Shown here piece by piece: positions 54,333 through 62,300 of a DNA stretch of 64,000 nucleotides (its first letter is position 1; every line of letters begins with the position of its first letter). The notes beneath the pieces were generated by a model, which saw only the letters and a program-made list of their open reading frames with translations, made no database searches and was not told the origin of the DNA. Both the position numbers and the translations under genes were made by a program. The stretch is taken from assembly GCA_015061575.1 (NCBI GenBank), contig SUWF01000003.1, forward strand, positions 41,582-105,581, written 5' to 3'. Origin of the DNA: Lentisphaerota bacterium. GTDB taxonomy: Bacteria; Verrucomicrobiota; Lentisphaeria; Victivallales; Victivallaceae.

Positions 54333-55376
54333 CTATTTGGCACCCTTATTCAACAATTTGCCGCTGATGATCAAATCACATCCGGCGCGTTTTACATTTA
54401 ATTTATCCAGCTGCAGCGCGTCCACGAGCTTTTGCGGATCGACTCCGCCGACCACCGGGCGGCTGTGGCGCCCGGTCAGCAGTTTGGGCGCAATGTGGAA
54501 CTCCACTTCATCGACCACTTGAGCCTGCAGTGCTGCGGCCGCCAGTTCGCCGCCGCCTTCCAGCAGCAGTGCAGTGATATTTTCTTCGCCCAGTTTGCGC
54601 AGCAGAAGCTGCCACTCTTCACGGCTTTGCGGCGACACGCTCCTGACATTTTCATCGCCGGGGAAAAATTCCTGCCGGAGTTGCTCACTGCTCATTTTTG
54701 TATAGATCAATTTTTTCGGCTGACAGGGCCAGTCTGCCGGCTCCCGAACCTGCAGCTGCGGGTGATCGAGCCGGACGGTTTCGCCCCCGACCATGATCGC
54801 ATCGCACCAGCGGCGCAGCTCCTGCACCCGGCTCCGGGCGGCGGCGCCGGTTATCCACTTGCTGTCACCGCTAACGGTGGCGATCTTGCCGTCGAGCGTC
54901 ATAGCCATTTTCAGCAGAACGTAAGGCGTTTTGCGTGTTATGTGCGAAAAAAAAGCTTTGTTCAGCTCTCTTGCCTCCGAGCGGCAAACGCCGTTTTTGA
55001 CTTCGATCCCAGCCTCCTGCAATATCCTGAACCCCCGTCCGGCGTGCAGCGGGTTGAAATCTTCGGTGGCGCAAACCACCCGTTTGATCCCGGCTTTTTT
55101 GATTGCCTCAGTACAGGGCGGGGTGCGGCCGAAAGTGGAGCAAGGTTCCAGTGTTACATAGATCGTGCCGCCTTGCGCCGCAGCTTGGGCCGCATTCAGA
55201 GCGTGTACTTCAGCATGAGGCGTACCGGCTTGGTGGTGAAAACCTTCGCCGACGATTTTGCCGTCTTTGACGACTACGGCTCCCACCATGGGATTGGGCG
55301 CAGTCATACCCCACGCCTCGCGCGCGAGCGCGAGCGCACGTTTCATATATTTACGGTCACTGTTATTGATCGGCAT
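54333..55376 (-). CDS. ribD: Bifunctional diaminohydroxyphosphoribosylaminopyrimidine deaminase / uracil reductase
   Basis: Carries out the second and third steps of riboflavin synthesis from GTP. The N-terminal deaminase (1-145) contains the zinc motifs TPHAEVHAL and TLEPCSTFGRTPPC; the C-terminal reductase (about 150-347) contains VLLKMAMTLDGKIAT, SKWITG and LLLEGGGELAAAAL. The length of 347 residues is typical. It follows ftsY by 18 bases in the leftward operon. Confidence 0.95.
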   Translation of the reverse strand: MPINNSDRKYMKRALALAREAWGMTAPNPMVGAVVVKDGKIVGEGFHHQAGTPHAEVHALNAAQAAAQGGTIYVTLEPCSTFGRTPPCTEAIKKAGIKRVVCATEDFNPLHAGRGFRILQEAGIEVKNGVCRSEARELNKAFFSHITRKTPYVLLKMAMTLDGKIATVSGDSKWITGAAARSRVQELRRWCDAIMVGGETVRLDHPQLQVREPADWPCQPKKLIYTKMSSEQLRQEFFPGDENVRSVSPQSREEWQLLLRKLGEENITALLLEGGGELAAAALQAQVVDEVEFHIAPKLLTGRHSRPVVGGVDPQKLVDALQLDKLNVKRAGCDLIISGKLLNKGAK

Positions 55377-55394
55377 TTATCCGGGGTGTCCTTT

Positions 55395-56321
55395 TTATGC
55401 TTCTTCGCTGGTAAAGAGGGCCTGAGCATACATTTGCGCATCAAATTCCTGCAGATCCTCCGGAGCTTCGCCAAAACCGGTGAAAAAGGTCGGCAATTCA
55501 AATTCCCGGTGGATCGCCACGGCCATGCCGCCTTTGCCGCTGCCGTCAAGCTTGGTCAGCACCAAACCGGTAAGGTTGGCCGACTTGCTGAACTCCCGGG
55601 CCTGACTCAAGGCGTTGGAGCCCAAACTGGCATCCACGGTCAGCCACACTTCGTGCGGACTGCCCGGAGCGGCTTTGCCGATGGCCCGGACGATTTTACC
55701 AAGTTCATCCATCAAAGCCTTACGGGTCTGCTGGCGTCCGGCGGTATCGATCAAAACCACATCGGCGTGGTTTTCCACGGCAAAGCGGGCGGTCGAAAAT
55801 GCCACGCTGGCGGGGTCGGAATTGGCGGCGCCGGATACGACTTCCACGCCGGTGCGCTTGCCCCAGAGCTGCAGCTGTTCAACGGCGGCGGCCCGGAAAG
55901 TATCGGCCGCACCCAGCACCACTTTTTTGCCGGCTTGCTGCCAGCGGGAAGCCAATTTGCCGATGGTGGTGGTTTTGCCGGAACCATTTACGCCGACCAT
56001 CAATATGATCGTTGGAGTTCCGGCAGCTGCCCAGTTGATCTGCCGCTGGTTTTTGAGCAGGATCGCTTCGACCAGATTGGCGGCTTCGGCGTAAATATCT
56101 GCGCTGGTGGAAATCTTGCCCAGATCATACTCTTCTTTGAGCTCTTTGACGATCTCGCCGGAGGCTTTGACTCCAAAATCGGCGGCGATCAGGGCAAATT
56201 CCAGCTCCTCAAACATGGCAGCATCCCACTTCTTTTCGCCGGTAAAGAGCGTGGTGATCGAGCGGGATACTGTAGTTGCAGTCTTTTGCAGACCGCGTTT
56301 GAAAACCGAAAAAATCGACAT
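55395..56321 (-). CDS. ftsY: Signal recognition particle receptor FtsY
   Basis: SRP-receptor GTPase that docks ribosome-SRP complexes at the membrane. At 308 residues this is the short form, with a compact N region and no long acidic A domain. G1 is GVNGSGKTTTIGKLA, followed by the DTFRAAAVEQLQLW block, DTAGRQQTRK (G3), TKLDGSGKGG (G4) and FTGFGEAPEDLQEF at the end. It lies two bases after the nusB stop, so it is translated with nusB and the rib genes. Confidence 0.96.
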   Translation of the reverse strand: MSIFSVFKRGLQKTATTVSRSITTLFTGEKKWDAAMFEELEFALIAADFGVKASGEIVKELKEEYDLGKISTSADIYAEAANLVEAILLKNQRQINWAAAGTPTIILMVGVNGSGKTTTIGKLASRWQQAGKKVVLGAADTFRAAAVEQLQLWGKRTGVEVVSGAANSDPASVAFSTARFAVENHADVVLIDTAGRQQTRKALMDELGKIVRAIGKAAPGSPHEVWLTVDASLGSNALSQAREFSKSANLTGLVLTKLDGSGKGGMAVAIHREFELPTFFTGFGEAPEDLQEFDAQMYAQALFTSEEA

Positions 56322-56323
56322 TA

Positions 56324-56827
56324 TTACGCCTTTACTCCCTCACGTTCAGGGCGGTTCAAAGTCTTTTTGACCGCATTGAGTATGCCGTTGACAAAGTCGC
56401 ACGCCCGTTCGTCGCTGTAATCACGGGTGATGGCTACTGCTTCGTCAATGCTCACTACCGGCGGCACATCCGGGAAGTTGAGCATTTCGGCGATGGCCAC
56501 TTTCATGATGCTGCGGTCAACTGCGGAAATGCGTTCCGGGGCCCAGTTGATGGCCACATCTTTGATCGTTTGTTCGATGCGTTCGTTGTCGCTGACACAG
56601 GCAGCGATCAATTTTTCGGCATATTCCCGGCACTTGCGGCCGTAGCGGTTGTTGCCGAGGTTGTGTTCTTCGTTGGCCTGATCAAGAAAAGTGTTCCAGC
56701 TGGCCGCCGAAAAACTTTCTCCGGTGAGGGCGCACTGAAAGAGATACTGCATGGCCAATTCACGGCCGATACGTTTGTTGTGCATACGTTCCGGCGTGGC
56801 GCCGGAGTTCTGATTTTCGTAATTCAT
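56324..56827 (-). CDS. nusB: Transcription antitermination factor NusB
   Basis: An RNA-binding helical protein of 167 residues that acts with NusE at boxA of rRNA operons. It shows the N-terminal arginine-rich RIGRELAMQYLFQ, the middle ISAVDRSIMKVAIAEML block and the C-terminal PPVVSIDEAVAITRDYSDERACDFVNGILN signature. The extension before residue 15 is not conserved, and an internal ATG at residue 15 is an alternative start. Placement after ribH (23 bases) is a common arrangement in bacteria. Confidence 0.94.
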   Translation of the reverse strand: MNYENQNSGATPERMHNKRIGRELAMQYLFQCALTGESFSAASWNTFLDQANEEHNLGNNRYGRKCREYAEKLIAACVSDNERIEQTIKDVAINWAPERISAVDRSIMKVAIAEMLNFPDVPPVVSIDEAVAITRDYSDERACDFVNGILNAVKKTLNRPEREGVKA

Positions 56828-56850
56828 CGTGGAAACCTCAATTCAGCAGC

Positions 56851-57327
56851 TTATTTATCCAGCGCGCGGTTGAGGTTGGCCATTTCGATAGCGGCATGAG
56901 CGGCGTCGGCACCTTTGTTGCCGGCTTTGGTGCCGCTGCGTTCGATCGCCTGTTCGATGTTGTCAGCAGTGATCATGCCGTAAGTGACCGGTACGCCGTA
57001 TTCCATGCCCAGCTGGGCCAGACTTTTGGCTACTTCGTTATTGATGTAACCGGCGTGGGGAGTGGCGCCCTGAATGACTACACCCATGGCGATGACGGCA
57101 TCATATTTTTTGCTTTCGAGCATTTTTTTGACCGCAAAGGGTATTTCGTAAGAACCGGGTACCCAGGCCAGAGCGATGTTGTCGGCACTGCCGCCGTGGC
57201 GGACGATGGTATCGACTGCGCCATCGACCAGATGACTGACAAAAAAGTCGTTGAAGCGGGCTGCGACCAGACCGAATTTCAAACCATCGGCCTGCAGATT
57301 GCCTTCAAAAGTTTTGATGTTTGCCAT
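56851..57327 (-). CDS. ribH: 6,7-dimethyl-8-ribityllumazine synthase
   Basis: Condenses 5-amino-6-ribitylaminouracil with 3,4-dihydroxybutanone phosphate. At 158 residues it has the capsid-forming fold motifs [30 protein letters not shown], the catalytic [15 protein letters not shown] and FGMITADN-like [19 protein letters not shown] precedes the ATG. It follows ribBA by 37 bases. Confidence 0.96.
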   Translation of the reverse strand: MANIKTFEGNLQADGLKFGLVAARFNDFFVSHLVDGAVDTIVRHGGSADNIALAWVPGSYEIPFAVKKMLESKKYDAVIAMGVVIQGATPHAGYINNEVAKSLAQLGMEYGVPVTYGMITADNIEQAIERSGTKAGNKGADAAHAAIEMANLNRALDK

Positions 57328-57364
57328 AATATTTTTCTCCTGTTATGTTAAAATTTGTTGAAAA

Positions 57365-58561
57365 TCAAATCAAATGGCCCATCCGGTCACGCTTGGTGGC
57401 CAGATAGAACTCATCTTCCTTGCCGGGCGGGATGACGATCGGAACCCGCTCGGTAATGGTTATGCCGTAGCCGGAAATCCCGGCGATCTTCTGCGGATTG
57501 TTGGTCAAAAGCCGGATGGATTTTACGCCCAGATCCAGCAGGATCTGCATACCGATGCCGTAATCACGCAAATCGGCGGGGAAGCCCAGTTTTTCGTTGG
57601 CTTCGATCGTATCCAGCCCCTGATCCTGCAGTTTGTAGGCGTGGATCTTGTTGAATATGCCAATGCCCCGGCCTTCCTGCCGCATATAAACGAGGATGCC
57701 GGAACCGTTTTCGGCGATCATGGCCAGAGCTTTGTGCAGCTGTTCGCCGCAGTCGCAGCGTTGGGAGGCAAAAACATCGCCGGTCAGACATTCGCTGTGG
57801 ACTCGCACCAAGACATCTTCTTTGCCGTCCACATCGCCATAGACCAGCGCAACATGTTCGAGGTTATCGACCTTGCTGCGGTAGGCCTTGATGGAAAACT
57901 CGCCGAAGGCTGTGGGCATCCGGGCAACTTCGCCCCGTTCGATCAAACATTCATGCTTGCGGCGGTAAGCGATCAGATCCGCTACGGTACACATTTTGAG
58001 CGCATGTTTTTTGCGGAATTCCATCAGCTGCGGCTGTCTGGCCATGGTGCCGTCATCATTCATGATTTCGCAGATGACCCCGGCGGGAGCGAGTCCGGCC
58101 AGACGCATTAAATCCACGGCTGTTTCAGTATGCCCGGCCCGGCGCAGGACGCCGCCTTTGCGGGCAACGACCGGGAAGAGGTGTCCGGGCTTGATGAAAT
58201 CTTCCGGAGCAGTGGCCGGATCGACCAGAGCAGCTACCGTGCGGGAGCGGTCGTAGGCGGAAATGCCGGTGGTGGTGCCGAATTTATAGTCAACGCTTTC
58301 GGAAAAAGCCGTGCGGAAAGGATCCGCCATATTGATCGGCACATTGAGTTTGAGTTCAGCGGCCCGTTCTTCGGTGATGGCCGCACAGATCAGGCCCCGG
58401 GCGTGCATGGCCATAAAGTTGATAGTTTCGGGGGTGCACAAACTGGCAGCGGCGATCAGATCGCCTTCGTTTTCCCGGTTTTCGTCATCGGTAACGATCA
58501 CCATTCTGCCCTGCTGCAGCTCGGCGATAATATCTTCGATCGGATCAAACAAATATGCCAT
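57365..58561 (-). CDS. ribBA: Bifunctional 3,4-dihydroxy-2-butanone-4-phosphate synthase / GTP cyclohydrolase II
   Basis: Supplies both branches of riboflavin synthesis. Residues 1-205 are the DHBP synthase ([11 protein letters not shown] with the acidic active loop, then [11 protein letters not shown]); residues 206-398 are the GTP cyclohydrolase II ([18 protein letters not shown] with the zinc cysteines, [25 protein letters not shown]). GGAAAGA seven bases before the ATG supports the start. First gene of the rib operon; no FMN-riboswitch-like structure is seen in the 60-base leader, so regulation, if any, is by other means. Confidence 0.97.
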   Translation of the reverse strand: MAYLFDPIEDIIAELQQGRMVIVTDDENRENEGDLIAAASLCTPETINFMAMHARGLICAAITEERAAELKLNVPINMADPFRTAFSESVDYKFGTTTGISAYDRSRTVAALVDPATAPEDFIKPGHLFPVVARKGGVLRRAGHTETAVDLMRLAGLAPAGVICEIMNDDGTMARQPQLMEFRKKHALKMCTVADLIAYRRKHECLIERGEVARMPTAFGEFSIKAYRSKVDNLEHVALVYGDVDGKEDVLVRVHSECLTGDVFASQRCDCGEQLHKALAMIAENGSGILVYMRQEGRGIGIFNKIHAYKLQDQGLDTIEANEKLGFPADLRDYGIGMQILLDLGVKSIRLLTNNPQKIAGISGYGITITERVPIVIPPGKEDEFYLATKRDRMGHLI

Positions 58562-58593
58562 AATAAAATCTTTCCATTAAAATTGACCTTGCT

Positions 58594-58618
58594 CACGCGC
58601 GCGCATGTGCGCACATGT
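58594..58618. repeat. Alternating purine-pyrimidine tract with 14-base palindrome in the ribBA leader
   Basis: Twenty-five bases of unbroken pyrimidine/purine alternation (CACGCGCGCG onward), including the perfect palindrome CATGTGCGCACATG at 58604-58617. It lies at the very start of the predicted ribBA transcript. Confidence 0.8.
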
Positions 58619-58626
58619 TAAACTAT

Positions 58627-58655
58627 AATTTACAATCTGATAAAAGTTTTTGCAA
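58627..58655 (-). promoter_or_regulatory. Promoter of the ribBA operon
   Basis: On the minus strand TTGCAA (58655-58650), 17-base spacer, TAAATT (58632-58627). Transcription would begin near 58620 and leave a leader of about 60 bases. Confidence 0.65.
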
Positions 58656-58820
58656 ATAAAAGCCCAAAAAAACTTTTTTCTTGACTGCGGATTTTGGAGA
58701 ATAAAAACTTAATATTGCCAGACAACAACCGCATTACGGTCATGGCCACTGCGCCAGCTGAACCAACAGGCCTTACCACCCAAAACGATAGCTTGTCCGC
58801 CGTAGCCTTGTGCGGAGGTG

Positions 58821-58844
58821 GCTGCCGGGCAAGAGCCCGGCAGC
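58821..58844. repeat. Strong 10-bp hairpin
   Basis: GCTGCCGGGC, loop AAGA, GCCCGGCAGC; no T-run follows on either strand. It may be part of a dispersed palindromic repeat. Confidence 0.8.
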
Positions 58845-58957
58845 TCCGTACCCATCCGTAAACATCCGTACAACAAAGCATCTCCCCAGGCGTGCGTCTT
58901 ACAACTCTGCTCCGTCAACGACGTCCCCAAAAAACAAGCAAAAATCTACAAAAAAAC

Positions 58958-58986
58958 TTGCATAATTCTTGCAGTTGTGATAAATT
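58958..58986 (+). promoter_or_regulatory. Possible promoter upstream of the inverted-repeat element
   Basis: TTGCAT (58958-58963), 17-base spacer, TAAATT (58981-58986), directed toward the giant gene. A transcript from it would run through the whole inverted repeat and carry a leader of about 320 bases. Confidence 0.45.
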
Positions 58987-59035
58987 AACAGCAGTTAGTA
59001 GTATATGCTTGCATTTTTGTAATGTTATGAGTTAT

Positions 59036-59061
59036 GTCGCATAATATACATTATGTTAAGT
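59036..59061. repeat. Left arm of a perfect 26-bp inverted repeat
   Basis: Begins GTCGCATAATATACATTATG and is the exact reverse complement of 59165-59190. The arms enclose 103 AT-rich bases containing a TATAAT (59141-59146) that faces the giant gene. Confidence 0.95.
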
Positions 59062-59164
59062 GAATTTAACCTCAAAAATCCTCTTTTCAGCTTTTAAAAA
59101 GCCTTCTCTTGAGTGTTTTATTTTTTTATAAGTTCTTGAGTATAATTTTCTTAAAAAAATTGCT

Positions 59165-59190
59165 ACTTAACATAATGTATATTATGCGAC
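59165..59190. repeat. Right arm of the perfect 26-bp inverted repeat
   Basis: Ends CATTATG-type mirror sequence GTATATTATGCGAC; its outer end is 126 bases before the ATG at 59317. No target-site duplication is obvious just outside the two arms. Confidence 0.95.
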
Positions 59191-59316
59191 GTGATGATTG
59201 GTTGGTTTTCTTCTAAGTGTTTTGTTGTTAGTTGTTTGTGTTTTTTTTGTGAAGAGAAATATTTTTGAAAATATCGGCGGTTTTTAAAGTTATAAACCAA
59301 GAGAAAGGCAGGATAT

Positions 59317-62300
59317 ATGGCCAAATATGACGTTTTTAATGGAGTTACCAGTTCCGGAGTTGAACTGTATAATGGCAGTATGTATATTTACAGCGGCGGC
59401 GTTGCCGAAAATACCATTATGACCGGATACAGCTGGATGTATATTTCTCACGGCGGCATTGCAAACAATACGGTTGTAAGCGGTAACACAATGATTGTTG
59501 AAAACGGCGGTCTTGCCAACAGTACTTTTGTAAGCAGCGGAGCTACACTTATTGTACACTCCGGCATTGCTTCAGATACTGTTTTAAACAACAATGGCAG
59601 GCTGACTGTCAACTCCGGAGGGACTGCAGCAAATGTTTCCATGGCCAGCGACAGTGTTCTGGAAATATATAACGGCGGCAGTGCCGTAAATGTTTCGGCG
59701 GGTGCCGGAGCTTATATTGCGGGATTGCGGTTGACATCGAGTCAGTATTTTTCTGTTATTGACAATGCTATCCATGATCATGTTTCCAATCTTGTAACAA
59801 TTCATGGAAAGTGTTATTTGGGTAATGGCGGTATATTGTCGGATGCATTAATTGGCTATAATGGAGGGTTCTATAACCACCTATATATAAGTGATGGTGG
59901 TCTTGCCAGCAATGTTACGTTGGCAGGAGGAAAGTGTCATTTATATGTGCAGAATCTGGGGACAGCTGGAGTTGTTACTGTACAATCAGATAATAATATG
60001 AGTGTTTACGCTGGCGGCTTGGTCAGCAGTGCAGTTATAGCCAATGGCGGGTCTGCTTATGTAGCCAGTGGCGGTACCATCAACTCTTTGGTGCTGGCAG
60101 CAGGCGGTTGGTTGAATGGCTTCAGTTTTGGATATGCTTTTGCAGATCAGAATATTTTGCATATCAGCAACGGTCAGGTGGCGGTGGATTTTTCACATTC
60201 TGTCGGCCTTGCGTCTTCAATTGTTACCTATAAGTACAATTTTACAGTAAACGATAAAAATCTGTATGTTGAAAATGGTCTGCTGCAATATGCGGCGGTG
60301 CGGGATCACTCCAATATATATGTGCGAAATTCCGGTATCGTCAATAGCATTACTTTAAATTATGCTGGCAGACTTACCGTACAAAATGGCGGCCATGCCA
60401 GCAATATATATTTGTCGGGGGTTAGGGATTGGCGCTGTGCTTTGCATATTGAAAACGGCGGTTCAGCTAACGGAGTTTATGATTTGGGATACGCTGATGT
60501 TCACATTTCCAGCGGCGGCATATTAACCAACGCTTCCGGTTGCTACATTCATATTTCCAGCGGCGGTTCGGCAAATAACATTTATGGTGGATATGCTTTG
60601 GTAAGCGGAGGAACTTTAACTAATTATACTGCAACTTCAGCAGCAACCGGCATCACTCTGGAGAGCGGATTTGTTAACGGTGCCCTTATACAAGGCAGTG
60701 TATTCACTAATACTCGAGATGAACGAAGTTTTATAAATGTGAACGGTGGAGTAGCCTCCCATGTTACAGTGCAAAGTGGCGGCGGTATAGATATTAACAG
60801 CGGGGGATCTGCTGTATACACTTCGGTCAATCAAAATGGAACCATGCGCATAAGGTCCGGCGGCTATGCAACCAATATTATAGAAAATGGCGGCTGGGTC
60901 GAAGTGGAGGCAGGGGCAAGTGCTTCTTTTGCCTCCAATGTCATCAGTACATTGACGATAGAAGAATATTCCCATAACAGCAGAGCAACAGTTCATTCCG
61001 CCACCACCGTTTTAAATGCTTATGTTAAAGACGGCAGCTTTTTAACGGTTTATGATCAGGGAACTGTTTCTGCTGTATACGAGAACGGCGGATGTGTGGA
61101 TATTAAAGAGGGGGCCAACGTTAATTTTGCATCTAATACTTTTACCGGGGTATATGTTGACTATGGAGATAGCGCAACCGTTCATAAAAATACTATCGCC
61201 AGCAATACCACGATCAGTAAGGCCTCTATGTGTGTTTACAGTGGCGGACTTGCAAACGTTACGGTTCTTCATGATTATGGGAAATTGCAGGTGCTTTCCG
61301 GCGGTATTGCTTCCAATACTAATGTATACTATGGCCGTTACGCTGAATTGAATGTTTCCAGCGGTGGCTTGGCGGATGGAATTGAAATCAATGCCGGAGC
61401 TGCTGTCATATCTTCCGGGGCAAGCGCAAATAATGTTAAACTCAATGCCGATGGTACGCTTTATGTTTCCAGCGGTGCTGAAGTCAGCAACATAACCTGG
61501 ACTCCGTGCGAAGGCAATATTGATTACGAAGACGGTGCGGTATTTACTTTCAGCGATAAATACACCGGGGTATATTATGTATCTGACAATAAATTGACCT
61601 TCAGTGAAGAATCTGTACAAGGCATTGAACTGAGAGATTCTATGTGTATTATGGATTCCGGCATGGTCGCTTCTGCAGTGCTTTATGGCGGCAAGATAAA
61701 CGTCTGGAATGGCGGAGTGGCCTCTGATACAGTAATTGCTGAAGCTGGAACTATAGAAATTCACAGCGGAGGTACTGCGATTGGAACCACAGTTAATGAT
61801 CATTGGGCTAATGGATTCATTGTCAGATCGGGTGGTGTTGCCAGTAAGACTGATATAAGCAGAGTAGGTATGTATCTCTCCAATGGTGCTGTTGCCAGCG
61901 ATACGGTGATAAATAGATGGGGGACCATGTGTCTTGACAGTGGAGCTGCGGCATATAATACAGTAATAACCCCTGAGGGTGCTTTACAGATTTCCAGTGG
62001 GGCTGTTGCATCCAATGTTGAAATAAACTGTGGCGGAAAATTTTCTTTCAGCGGCACTGCTTTTTATAACGAAGGAGTTACTCATGCCGGCAGTAATACA
62101 GCAAGTATCGGTTATTTAAGCAATGGCGTGATAGGTAATGTTTCCGGGCTTTGTGCTACCTACGGGGCAATTGCAATTGCCGGATTTGCCAGAGATGTAT
62201 CGGTTGATGGGATAGACATGACCATTCTTTCCGGCTGTGCCGGGAGTGGGTTGACTGTAGGCGGCCATATGGCGCATTTGTACATTGAAAATGGTGGCAT

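Larger units (their letters stand above)
58562..59316. other. Long intergenic region between ribBA and the giant repeat-protein gene
   Basis: 755 bases without a convincing gene. From left to right it holds the ribBA leader and promoter, a GC-richer block (about 58735-58925) with a 10-bp hairpin, a plus-strand promoter-like pair (58958-58986), a 26-bp perfect inverted repeat around 103 bases (59036-59190), and an AT-rich stretch ending in AAAGG before the ATG at 59317. A 73-codon minus-strand frame at 58709-58930 is open but starts at TTG without a good ribosome binding site. Confidence 0.6.

Noticed and set aside
54432..56420. Open plus-strand frame of 662 codons opposite ribD and ftsY
   Set aside because: It is antisense to two clear conserved enzymes, with no ribosome binding site and a composition rich in H, Q and R typical of a shadow of GC-rich coding DNA.
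58562..58630. FMN riboswitch upstream of ribBA
   Set aside because: The leader is only about 60 bases and lacks the conserved RFN stems.
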